From contig VAWV01000078.1 of the NCBI GenBank assembly GCA_005883295.1, positions 1 through 5,486 of the forward strand: a DNA stretch of 5,486 nt, written 5' to 3'. Under the pieces are notes generated by a model. The model did no database searches. It was not told the DNA's origin and saw only the letters and a program-made list of their open reading frames with translations. Of this stretch, positions 1 to 5,486 are shown one piece after another. This DNA comes from Actinomycetota bacterium (GTDB lineage Bacteria; Actinomycetota; Thermoleophilia; Solirubrobacterales; Thermoleophilaceae). Each line of letters begins with the position of its first letter. Within the stretch, counting starts at the first letter, position 1. The translations under genes and the position numbers were made by a program.

Positions 1-1868
1 CGTCGATCGTGCAGCTGCTGCTCGGGAACATCGGGCGCCCCGGCGGCGGGATCCTCGCCCTGCGCGGCCACGCGAACATCCAGGGCTCCACGGACATCCC
101 GACGCTCTACAACATCCTGCCGGGCTACATCCCGATGCCGCACCCCCAGGAGTCGCCGTCGCTCGAGAAGTTCGTCGAGCTGAACGGTCCCGAGACCGGG
201 GCGTGGGGCAAGCTCGACACGTACATGACCTCGCTGTTGAAGGCGTGGTGGGGCGACGCGGCGACGAAGGACAACGACTTCTGCTTCCACTACCTGCCCC
301 GCATCAACGGCGACCACTCGCACTACGCGACGATGCTGAAGATGCTCGACGGCGGGGTGAAGGGCTTCTTCGCCGTCGGCCAGAACCCCACCGTCGGGTC
401 CGCGAACGCCAAGCTCCAGCGGCTCGCCCTGGCGAAGCTCGACTGGCTCGTGGTACGCGACCTCTCAGAGATCGAGACGGCCTCGTTCTGGTACGACTCG
501 GAGGAGGTCGAGTCGGGGGAGGTGCGCCCGGAGGACATCGGCACGGAGGTCTTCTTCCTCCCCGCGGCGGCGCACACGGAGAAGGACGGCAACTACACCA
601 ACACCCAGCGCCTCCTCCAGTGGCACCACAAGGCGCTCGAGCCTCCGGGCGACTGCCGCTCGGAGCTCCACTGGATCTACCACCTCGGCCGGCGCGTGCG
701 CGAGAAGCTCGCGGGCTCGGACGACCCGCGCGACCGGCCGATCCTCGACCTCACCTGGGACTACCCGGTGCAGGGGCCGCACGACGAACCAGACGCCGAG
801 GCAGTGCTCCAGGAGATCGGCGGGCGTAAGGCCGACGGCTCGTTCTGCTCCAGCTACGACGACCTCGAGGCCGACGGCTCGACGGCGTGCGGCTCGTGGA
901 TCCATGCGGGAATCTACGCCGACGGGGTGAACCAGTCCGCGCGTCGCAGGCCGGGCGCCGAGCAGAACTGGATCGCGAGCGAGTGGGGGTGGTCGTGGCC
1001 GAAGAACACGCGGATCCTCTACAACCGCGCGTCCGCCGACCCCGACGGAAAGCCCTGGTCCGAGCGCAAGCGCTACGTGTGGTGGGACGCGGACGAGGGC
1101 ACGTGGACCGGGCTCGGCGACACGCCCGACACCACCCCGGACAAGCCGCCGGACTACCGGCCGGGGCGGACGAAGAAGGGCGTGGAGGGCCTCCCCGGCG
1201 ACGCGCCGTTCATCGTGCACCCCGACGGGCTCGGGTGGCTGTACGCCCCGGCCGGGCTCGTGGACGGCCCGCTGCCGGCCCACTACGAGCCGCAGGAGTC
1301 GCCCTTCGGGAACGCGCTGTACGCGCAGCAGCAGAATCCCACCCGGCAGGTGTTCCACCGGCCCGAGAACCCGTACCACCCGGCGAGCGGTGAGGCCGGC
1401 GCCGAGGTCTTCCCATTCGTCCTGACGACATACCGGCTCACCGAGCACCACACGGCGGGCGGGATGTCGCGCGTCGTCCCCTACCTGGCGGAGCTCCAGC
1501 CCGAGCTGTTCTGCGAGGTCTCGCCGGCACTGGCGCGCGAGCGCGGCCTCGAGCACGGCGACTGGGCCACGATCGTCTCCGCCCGCGGCGCGGTGGAGGC
1601 GCGTGTGCTGGTCACCGACCGCGTGAAGCCGCTCGTGGTCCAGGGCCGCACGATGCACCTCGTCGGGGTTCCGTACCACTGGGGGCGCAGGGGCCTCGTG
1701 ACCGGCGATTCCGCGAACGAGCTGCTGCCGCTGGCGCTCGACAACAACGTGCACATCTCGGAGTACAAGGTGGGCACCTGCGACATCCGTCCCGGCCGCC
1801 GGCCGCGGGGGAAGGCGCGCCTGGAGCTGATCGACGAGTACCGCAAGCGCGCGGGGGTGAAGGAGTGA
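1..1868 (+). CDS. fdnG: Formate dehydrogenase catalytic (alpha) subunit, FdnG-like, 5'-truncated by the window edge
   Basis: Oxidises formate to CO2 at a Mo or W bis-pterin guanine dinucleotide centre and passes electrons to the Fe-S subunit encoded next. The reading frame is open to the left edge (first full codon at 3), so the N-terminal [4Fe-4S] domain, any Tat signal and the Sec/Cys ligand are not visible; the GTG at 9 is an internal Val. About 621 C-terminal residues are present. Counting from that Val, the opening segment QLLLGNIGRPGGG then LRGHANIQG (residues 2-26) is the conserved FDH stretch; its Arg19 (codon 63-65) corresponds, from family knowledge, to the active-site Arg of FdhF/FdnG. 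The region around residues 190-220 (NTQRLLQWHHKALEPPGDCR) and the long segment around 280-380 (SYDDLEADGSTACGSW, then SEWGWSWPKNTRILYNRAS) are typical of the long FdnG class. From about residue 466 (FPFVLTTYRLTEHHTAGGMSR) to 590 lies the molybdopterin-dinucleotide-binding domain. The stop codon overlaps the next start by 4 nt. The family call is firm; the FdnG name is by similarity. Confidence 0.93.
   Translation, partial: SIVQLLLGNIGRPGGGILALRGHANIQGSTDIPTLYNILPGYIPMPHPQESPSLEKFVELNGPETGAWGKLDTYMTSLLKAWWGDAATKDNDFCFHYLPRINGDHSHYATMLKMLDGGVKGFFAVGQNPTVGSANAKLQRLALAKLDWLVVRDLSEIETASFWYDSEEVESGEVRPEDIGTEVFFLPAAAHTEKDGNYTNTQRLLQWHHKALEPPGDCRSELHWIYHLGRRVREKLAGSDDPRDRPILDLTWDYPVQGPHDEPDAEAVLQEIGGRKADGSFCSSYDDLEADGSTACGSWIHAGIYADGVNQSARRRPGAEQNWIASEWGWSWPKNTRILYNRASADPDGKPWSERKRYVWWDADEGTWTGLGDTPDTTPDKPPDYRPGRTKKGVEGLPGDAPFIVHPDGLGWLYAPAGLVDGPLPAHYEPQESPFGNALYAQQQNPTRQVFHRPENPYHPASGEAGAEVFPFVLTTYRLTEHHTAGGMSRVVPYLAELQPELFCEVSPALARERGLEHGDWATIVSARGAVEARVLVTDRVKPLVVQGRTMHLVGVPYHWGRRGLVTGDSANELLPLALDNNVHISEYKVGTCDIRPGRRPRGKARLELIDEYRKRAGVKE
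1853..1865 (+). promoter_or_regulatory. Translational coupling site with Shine-Dalgarno-like purines, alpha/beta junction
   Basis: A purine-rich run (GGGGGTGAAGGAG) ends the alpha-subunit gene and abuts the GTG start at 1865. GGGGG (1853-1857) sits 7 nt before the start. AAGGA (1860-1864) touches the start and is too close to serve as a normal ribosome binding site. With the 4-nt GTGA overlap, re-initiation by terminating ribosomes is the likely mode, which would keep subunit ratios even. The overlap is seen directly; the coupling is inferred. Confidence 0.5.
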
Positions 1869-2737
1869 GGCACGGCTACGACGATCCGAAGCCGCGCGTC
1901 GGGTTCTTCACGGACACCTCCGTGTGCATCGGCTGCAAGGCGTGCGAGGTGGCGTGCAAGGAGTGGAACCAGATCCCCGACTCGAATCAGGGGTTCACGG
2001 GACACTCGTACGACAACACGATCGACCTCGGCGCGAACACCTGGCGCCACGTGGCGTTCATCGAGCAGCAGGTGCCGGTCGACGTCGATGGCGGTGCGTC
2101 GCTGGTCGAGGCCGCCGAGCGCGGCGGCCTCGTCGACTCGAGCGGCGTGGCGACCTATCAGGAGGGCGACGGGATCCGCTGGCTCATGTCGTCGGACGTC
2201 TGCAAGCACTGCACGGAGGCGGCATGCCTGGAGGTGTGTCCCACCGGAGCGCTCTTCCGCACCGAGTTCGACACGGTCGTCGTGCAGGCGGACGTCTGCA
2301 ACGGCTGCGGCTACTGCGTCCCGGCCTGTCCCTTCGGCGTGCTCGACCGGCGCGAGGGCGACGGCCGGGTGTGGAAGTGCACGCTCTGCTACGACCGGCT
2401 GAAGGACGACAAGGAGCCGGCCTGCGCGCAGGCCTGCCCCACCGACTCGATCCAGTTCGGCGAGCTCGACGACCTGCGCGAGCGGGCCGAGGCGCGGCTG
2501 CTCCAGCTGCAGGAGGCGGGACAGTCGGAGGCGCGGCTGTACCTCGGGGACGACGAGGACGGCGTGGGCGGGGCCGGCGCGTTCTTCCTGCTGCTGGACG
2601 AACCAGAGGTGTACGGGCTGCCGCCCGATCCCGTGGATCCACGCCGGCGGCTGGGCACCGTCTGGGCCGCCGCGGCCGCGGCGGCGGTTGTGCTGGGGGC
2701 CGGGCTCGCGGCCGCCGTGTTGGGAGGTGGGGAGTGA
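1865..2737 (+). CDS. fdnH: Formate dehydrogenase iron-sulfur (beta) subunit, four [4Fe-4S] clusters, C-terminal membrane anchor
   Basis: A 290-residue electron-transfer subunit that should carry electrons from the catalytic subunit to the membrane quinone site. Sixteen cysteines fall into four ferredoxin-type groups: 21/24/27/31 (CIGCKACEVACKEWNQ), 113/116/121/125, 145/148/151/155 (CNGCGYCVPACP) and 172/175/187/191. This is the FdnH/HybA/DmsB/NrfC pattern. The roughly 80-residue spacer between groups one and two is as expected for FDH beta subunits. Residues 228-255 are acidic and then hydrophobic (FFLLLDEPEVYGLPPDP), again as in the FDH family. An Ala/Val-rich helix (about 266-287) after Arg260-Arg262 is a likely single membrane anchor, like the C-terminal helix of E. 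coli FdnH. The start is GTG at 1865, overlapping the upstream TGA (GTGA). No other in-frame start lies between it and the first cysteine group except a GTG at Val20, which would leave no N-terminal residues before Cys21. The product is certain as a polyferredoxin-type subunit; the FDH assignment rests on context. Confidence 0.94.
   Translation: MRHGYDDPKPRVGFFTDTSVCIGCKACEVACKEWNQIPDSNQGFTGHSYDNTIDLGANTWRHVAFIEQQVPVDVDGGASLVEAAERGGLVDSSGVATYQEGDGIRWLMSSDVCKHCTEAACLEVCPTGALFRTEFDTVVVQADVCNGCGYCVPACPFGVLDRREGDGRVWKCTLCYDRLKDDKEPACAQACPTDSIQFGELDDLRERAEARLLQLQEAGQSEARLYLGDDEDGVGGAGAFFLLLDEPEVYGLPPDPVDPRRRLGTVWAAAAAAAVVLGAGLAAAVLGGGE
2722..2733 (+). promoter_or_regulatory. Ribosome binding site fixing the GTG start of the NrfD-type gene
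   Basis: GGGAGG at 2722-2727, within a longer purine run (GGGAGGTGGGGA), is 6 nt upstream of the GTG at 2734. This good spacing, together with the GTGA overlap with the Fe-S gene's stop, selects this start over the many in-frame codons upstream, which lie inside the Fe-S gene. Confidence 0.65.
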
Positions 2738-3714
2738 GCTCCGTTGACAGCCGCTCCTACTACGGCCAGCCCGTCCTCAAGGAGCCGGTGTGGACGCCCG
2801 AGATCCCGGTCTACTTCTTCACCGGCGGGCTTGGCGGCGCCTCGGCGGGGCTCGCGTTCCTGTCGGAGCTGCGCGGGAACGATCAGCTGGCCCGCCGCGC
2901 CTGGGCCGCCTCGTTCGCGGGCCTCGCGGTCAGTCCTCCGCTCCTGATCTCCGACCTGGGCGTCCCGCGGCGCTTCCTCAACATGCTGCGGATGTTCAAG
3001 GTCACCTCCCCGATGAGCGTCGGCTCCTGGCTTCTCACCGCGGCGGCCCCGGTGACGGGCGTCGCGGCGGCGAACGCGTGGGCCGGTCTCTTCCCGCGGC
3101 TGTCGCGGGTTGCCCGGCCGGCGGCCGCACTGCTCGGGCTGCCCGTCTCCACCTACACCGCCGCGCTCATAACCAACACGTCGATCCCGGTGTGGCACGA
3201 GGCGCGGGGCAGGTTGGCGTTCGTCTCCGCGGGTGGCGCCGCGGCCAGCGCCGGCGCCGTGGTGGCGGCCGCCACGCCGACCGATGCGGCTGGGCCGGCG
3301 CGGCGGCTTGCGGTGGGGGGCGCGGCGGCGGAATTGATCGGCCTGCGCGTGATGAAGCGCGGGCTGGGGGAGCTGGCCGAGCCTTATCACGAGGGAAAGG
3401 CCGGCCGTTACTCCAAGCTCGGGCTGGCCCTCACGACCGCGGGAGCGGGGGTTCTGGGCGGCGCTGGCGGGCGCAGCCGGCTGGCCGCGGTGGCCGGCGG
3501 AACGATGCTCGCCGCGGGCGCCCTGGCCGAGCGGTTCTCGATCTTCCGCGCGGGGTTCCAATCGGCGGCCGACCCGCGCTACGTGGTCGGGCCGCAGCGC
3601 GCGCGGATCGAACGAGGGGAGACGCGCGGCGCGGCGCGGCAGAGCGCGAAGCTCCAGGACGTTTCCGCGGAGACGCCCGTCGATCTCCAGGGCGGCGGGA
3701 GAACTCGGGGCTAG
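2734..3714 (+). CDS. nrfD: NrfD/PsrC-family integral membrane subunit of the formate dehydrogenase (quinone-interacting)
   Basis: A 326-residue polytopic membrane protein read from GTG 2734. The longer open frame upstream is only the shadow of the Fe-S gene. The N-terminal YYGQPVLKEPVWTPEIPVYFF (10-29), followed by GGLGGASAGL, and then SDLGVPRRFLNMLRMFKVTSPMSVGSW (73-99) are the family signatures of NrfD-type polysulfide-reductase-like subunits. Likely membrane spans by eye lie near 25-44, 57-74, 95-115, 128-148, 160-180, 188-206, 228-246 and 249-265, about eight as in PsrC. A charged tail of about 55 residues follows (ARIERGETRG). In this family the subunit binds quinone and usually carries no haem. 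It therefore replaces the dihaem cytochrome b (FdnI) of the E. coli enzyme. It is the last gene of the operon, with a 4-nt GTGA overlap to the Fe-S gene, and ends 6 bp from the convergent regulator. The family is well supported; the quinone role is inferred from the family. Confidence 0.9.
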   Translation: MSSVDSRSYYGQPVLKEPVWTPEIPVYFFTGGLGGASAGLAFLSELRGNDQLARRAWAASFAGLAVSPPLLISDLGVPRRFLNMLRMFKVTSPMSVGSWLLTAAAPVTGVAAANAWAGLFPRLSRVARPAAALLGLPVSTYTAALITNTSIPVWHEARGRLAFVSAGGAAASAGAVVAAATPTDAAGPARRLAVGGAAAELIGLRVMKRGLGELAEPYHEGKAGRYSKLGLALTTAGAGVLGGAGGRSRLAAVAGGTMLAAGALAERFSIFRAGFQSAADPRYVVGPQRARIERGETRGAARQSAKLQDVSAETPVDLQGGGRTRG

Positions 3715-3720
3715 TTGGGT

Positions 3721-4461
3721 CTAGGGGCCAGTCTTGCTGAACTGCAGCTCCCGCGGCGGCTCGCCGTGGAGAAGCCAGCCGCCGCCCTCGCGCCGGCTGA
3801 TCCGCCCCGATTCCTCGAGCTGGTTGAGCGCGGTGGTGACCGACGGGCGCTGTGCGCCGACCACGTGCCCGAGCGCCTCGTGGGTGAGCCGGATCGGGAC
3901 CGTGACGCCCTCGGCTTGGACGCGGCCGAAGCGGTCGGCCAGGTGCCAGAACAGTGCGAGTAGCCGCGAGTCCACGCGACGCAGGTGCGACACGGCCAGG
4001 AGCTGGGCCAGGCTCCAGGCGCGCGAGATCGCGGCTGCCACGATCGCCGTGACCACCGGCTGCCACTGGCACACCGCCGCCGTCACCTCGCGGTCGAGCA
4101 CCGCGAGCCGCGCGGGCTCGAGCACGAACCAGTCGACGCCGACCGGGATGGGGGCGTCGGCGTCGTAGTAGTGGGCGGGCCGAATGAGGTCGCAGGGACC
4201 AACCAGCTCGGTGGTCGTGGCCTCGCCGAGGCGGATGTTCCGCGCGAGCACCCCCTCGACCACGAGCAGGCCCATCGCGAGCGGGTCCCCCGACGGCTCC
4301 ACCGTCCACTCGCCCGTCGGCCGCTCGACGAGCGGGGCGTTCAGCTCGGTCCGCGCGCGCTCCAGGTCGTTGGAGTCCAGGACCGCCGAGACGTCCTCGA
4401 GCGCGTCGAGCACGCTCACGGTTCTCTCTTCCACGGGCATCGCCATCCAATCAAAGCGCAT
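3721..4461 (-). CDS. Crp/Fnr-family transcriptional regulator
   Basis: Read from ATG 4461 this is 246 residues, the normal Crp/Fnr size. Residues about 20-125 have the make-up of a cyclic-nucleotide-binding-like beta barrel (GEWTVEPSGDPLAMGLLVVEG, then LGEATTTELVGPCDLI). A long dimerisation helix follows (about 130-180, ending RLLALFWHLADRFGRV). The C-terminal winged helix-turn-helix is clear: RLTHEALGHVVGAQRPSVTTAL (191-212), LNQLEESGRISRREGGGWLL wing. Only two cysteines are visible (90 and 131), so the four-cysteine [4Fe-4S] sensor of FNR is absent. A canonical cAMP-pocket motif (RxS/T in a GE..G context) is also not evident, so the signal is unknown. Start choice is uncertain: ATG codons at residues 6 and 8 (4446 and 4440) are alternatives, and none has a strong Shine-Dalgarno. 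The frame stays open to 4818, but that part is antisense to the next gene. It is convergent with the formate dehydrogenase operon, 6 bp apart, so regulation of that operon is possible but unproven. Confidence 0.88.
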   Translation of the reverse strand: MRFDWMAMPVEERTVSVLDALEDVSAVLDSNDLERARTELNAPLVERPTGEWTVEPSGDPLAMGLLVVEGVLARNIRLGEATTTELVGPCDLIRPAHYYDADAPIPVGVDWFVLEPARLAVLDREVTAAVCQWQPVVTAIVAAAISRAWSLAQLLAVSHLRRVDSRLLALFWHLADRFGRVQAEGVTVPIRLTHEALGHVVGAQRPSVTTALNQLEESGRISRREGGGWLLHGEPPRELQFSKTGP

Positions 4462-4530
4462 GAAGCCGACGGTGTCCGCTGTTCGACCGCCCCCAGTTTG
4501 CCCGCGCTCCGCAGTGGGCAGCCTCCAAGC

Positions 4531-4656
4531 ATGGAGCGTCCCGGCCCTCAGCCGGTGCCGGGTCCGGATCCGCGACCGGATCCGCGACCACCGGAACCCC
4601 CGACGCCGAAGCCGGACCCGTCGCCGGTCCCGCCCGGCCCGGGCCCCGTGATCTAG
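4531..4656 (+). CDS. Possible proline-rich micro-protein (41 residues, X-Pro repeats)
   Basis: ATG 4531 opens a 41-residue frame ending at TAG 4654-4656. Twenty of the 41 residues are proline, mostly alternating X-Pro (PGPQPVPGPDPRPDPRP, then PPTPKPDPSPVPPGPGP). Charged residues (Asp, Glu, Arg, Lys) occupy several X positions. It has no signal peptide, membrane span or recognised domain. It lies in the 221-bp gap between two divergent genes, on the same strand as the FKBP lipoprotein and 26 nt before it. There is no clear ribosome binding site. The frame is also open upstream, where it is antisense to the regulator gene, so openness alone is weak evidence. In favour, the composition is strongly non-random and begins close to a possible ATG. 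Against, CCG-rich DNA easily yields proline in one frame. No function is proposed. Confidence 0.4.
   Translation: MERPGPQPVPGPDPRPDPRPPEPPTPKPDPSPVPPGPGPVI
4566..4589. repeat. Tandem 12-bp direct repeat (two copies)
   Basis: GGATCCGCGACC occurs twice head to tail (4566-4577 and 4578-4589), each copy also preceded by CC. Within the proline-rich frame it encodes two Asp-Pro-Arg-Pro units. Each copy contains the palindrome GGATCC. It may be a recent slippage duplication in a repetitive coding segment. No regulator site is claimed. Confidence 0.75.
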
Positions 4657-4668
4657 GCGAGCACCCGA

Positions 4669-4674
4669 TAGGCT
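4669..4674 (+). promoter_or_regulatory. Candidate -10 hexamer (TAGGCT) for a leaderless FKBP transcript
   Basis: TAGGCT matches the actinobacterial TANNNT -10 pattern and lies 8 nt before the ATG at 4683. Transcription starting about 7-9 nt downstream would begin at or next to that ATG, giving a leaderless mRNA. This would fit the lack of a strong Shine-Dalgarno there. No -35 element is apparent, and a single TANNNT match is weak evidence. Confidence 0.3.
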
Positions 4675-4682
4675 CGGCGCCG

Positions 4683-5258
4683 ATGAGCGCCATCCTTCCC
4701 CGCCCGCGTCTGGGCGCAGCGGCCCTGCTCGCCGCCGCCGTCGTCGCCACGGCCGGCTGCGGAGGCAAGAGCAAGACGAGCGCGATCCCGGCCGGTGGCC
4801 CCGCCCCCACGGGCGCAAGCACGAGCACGACGCCGGCGGCGCCGAAGGGGCCCAGCCGCGTTCCGCCGGCCCCCGGCGAGAAGAAGCTCGGCAAGAAGCC
4901 GCCGATCGGACGCCCCACCGGCACGCCGGCCTCGTCGCTCAAGGTCCGCGACATCGTGAAGGGCAACGGCGCGGTGGCCAAGACCGGCAAGACCGTTTCC
5001 GTTCAGTACGTCGGCATCGCCTACTCGACCGGCAAGCAGTTCGACGCCTCGTGGGACCGCCGCAAGCCGTTCCAGTTCAAGCTCGGCGCCGGGATGGTTA
5101 TCCCCGGCTGGGACAAGGGTGTGGTGGGGATGAAGGTCGGCGGCCGGCGCCAGCTCATCATCCCTCCCGCGCTCGCCTACGGAGCGAGCGGCCAGCCGCC
5201 GGCGATCGGGCCGAACGAGACGCTCGTCTTCGACATCGACCTGCTCAAGCTCAAGTAG
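4683..5258 (+). CDS. FKBP-type peptidyl-prolyl cis-trans isomerase, predicted lipoprotein
   Basis: A 191-residue exported protein expected to catalyse cis-trans isomerisation of X-Pro bonds, acting as a folding helper outside the cytoplasmic membrane. Residues 1-25 form a signal peptide (Arg7/Arg9, then LGAAALLAAAVVATAG) ending at Cys26. TAGC is a slightly atypical lipobox (Thr at -3), so lipid anchoring is likely but not certain. Residues 27-83 are a Pro/Thr/Lys-rich flexible linker. The FKBP domain spans about 84-191 (LKVRDIVKGNG to the end). Residues matching the FKBP12 active site by position are Tyr109, Phe120, Asp121, Phe132, Val139-Ile140, Trp143, Tyr166 and Phe183, within the motifs VQYVG, FQFKLGAG, VIPGWDKGVVGMKVGG and LAYG. 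The catalytic pocket therefore looks intact. The ATG at 4683 is chosen because it gives a complete signal peptide. The last 8 nt overlap the convergent gene on the right. Confidence 0.93.
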   Translation: MSAILPRPRLGAAALLAAAVVATAGCGGKSKTSAIPAGGPAPTGASTSTTPAAPKGPSRVPPAPGEKKLGKKPPIGRPTGTPASSLKVRDIVKGNGAVAKTGKTVSVQYVGIAYSTGKQFDASWDRRKPFQFKLGAGMVIPGWDKGVVGMKVGGRRQLIIPPALAYGASGQPPAIGPNETLVFDIDLLKLK

Positions 5259-5486
5259 CGGTCCAGAACAGGATCCGCTCGGGGACCAGCCGCAGGAACG
5301 GTCCAGCCGGCTCGCGCTCGCGGTAGGGGGCGTACTTGGCCGTGAGCGCCTCCAGGGCGGCGGGCGCCGGCGCGTCGAGGACCTCGACCTGGCCCAGCGC
5401 CTGGACCCAGGCGAGCCGCTCCCAGTCGTCCGAGTAGCGGTCCACGGTGAGCGCCGCCGCCGGGTTGCGCCGGAGCCAGCGCACGC
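5251..5486 (-). CDS. PPOX-class (pyridoxamine-5'-phosphate-oxidase-like) probable F420/flavin-dependent protein, Rv0121-like, partial
   Basis: Only the C-terminal 78 or so residues are in the window; the frame is open at the right edge and the GTG at 5484 is probably internal. From that codon, WLRRNPAAALTVDRYSDDWERLAWVQALGQVEVLD (3-37) is the split-barrel strand pattern seen in PPOX-type proteins. There a helix-strand unit (NP..ALTVD) is followed by a strand carrying a W-V-x-G-like element. ALEALTAKYAPYRERE (44-59), followed by a closing strand ending in a Trp (VPERILFWTAT), resembles the subgroup named after mycobacterial Rv0121, annotated as probable F420-dependent. Such proteins bind a flavin or F420 and often reduce small substrates; the substrate here is unknown. 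The N-terminal half, which would carry more of the cofactor site, is outside. The call rests on motif memory from a fragment. Confidence 0.75.
   Translation of the reverse strand, partial: VRWLRRNPAAALTVDRYSDDWERLAWVQALGQVEVLDAPAPAALEALTAKYAPYREREPAGPFLRLVPERILFWTAT

Noticed and set aside
830..881. 13-bp direct repeat (830-842 and 869-881) inside the alpha-subunit gene
   Set aside because: It encodes two Ala-Asp-Gly-Ser segments that belong to a conserved FDH stretch. It is probably chance codon similarity rather than a mobile or regulatory repeat.
465..1754. Long minus-strand open frame inside the alpha-subunit gene
   Set aside because: Its translation is Arg/Val/Leu-rich low-complexity typical of the antisense of high-GC coding DNA. 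The plus strand clearly encodes formate dehydrogenase.
3695..3755. Inverted repeat GCGGGAG / CTCCCGC around the convergent stops as a bidirectional terminator
   Set aside because: Only 7 bp match, the loop is nearly 50 nt, the stem does not extend, and there is no T-tract.
3985..4530. Plus-strand open frame continuous with the proline-rich micro-ORF
   Set aside because: It is the antisense shadow of the regulator gene. Only the part from ATG 4531, outside the regulator, has distinct composition worth reporting.
4462..4530. FNR/CRP-type palindrome upstream of the regulator
   Set aside because: Reading through this 69-bp stretch I found only GGT...ACC with weak arm matching (about 3 of 7), not enough to call an operator.
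4462..4818. Upstream extension of the regulator reading frame to 4818 on the minus strand
   Set aside because: This stretch is antisense to the FKBP signal peptide and to the proline-rich segment. Its translation is Arg/Ser-rich without family resemblance, and homologous regulators begin near the residues encoded just before 4461.
5260..5285. GGTCC / GGACC inverted repeat after the FKBP stop as a terminator
   Set aside because: The stem is only 5 bp, does not extend, has no T-run and lies within the PPOX coding sequence.

Overview
The window is about 70% or more G+C by eye, with GTG starts and tightly coupled genes. The protein types (a long FdnG-like formate dehydrogenase, an NrfD-type membrane subunit, an Rv0121-like PPOX protein and a Pro/Thr-linked FKBP lipoprotein) suggest a high-GC actinobacterium, possibly of the Thermoleophilia/Solirubrobacterales type. 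The lineage is inferred from general resemblance, not from a search.

Left part (1-3714, + strand): the 3' end of a three-gene respiratory formate dehydrogenase operon. The catalytic molybdenum/tungsten-bis-pterin subunit enters from the left edge, with its N-terminus, Tat signal and Sec/Cys active-site residue outside the window. It is followed by a four-cluster [4Fe-4S] electron-transfer subunit with a C-terminal membrane anchor, and then by an NrfD/PsrC-type integral membrane quinone-interacting protein. Both junctions are 4-nt GTGA overlaps, so translation is probably coupled. The inferred electron path is formate -> Mo/W cofactor -> Fe-S chain -> NrfD-type subunit -> (mena)quinone.

Middle (3721-4461, - strand): a Crp/Fnr-family transcription regulator lies tail to tail with the operon, only 6 bp away. 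It lacks the cysteine set of an oxygen-sensing FNR. Whether it controls the formate dehydrogenase is not shown by the sequence.

4462-4682: a 221-bp divergent region. It contains a possible 41-residue protein that is almost half proline (4531-4656), a 12-bp tandem repeat, and a -10-like hexamer placed so that the following gene could be read from a leaderless transcript.

Right part: an exported FKBP-type peptidyl-prolyl isomerase lipoprotein (4683-5258, +). Its last 8 nt overlap, tail to tail, a PPOX-class flavin/F420-type protein running off the right edge (5251-5486, -). No RNA gene, CRISPR array, insertion sequence or convincing intrinsic terminator was seen. The region looks like ordinary chromosomal metabolism; the proline-rich micro-ORF is the least explained element.
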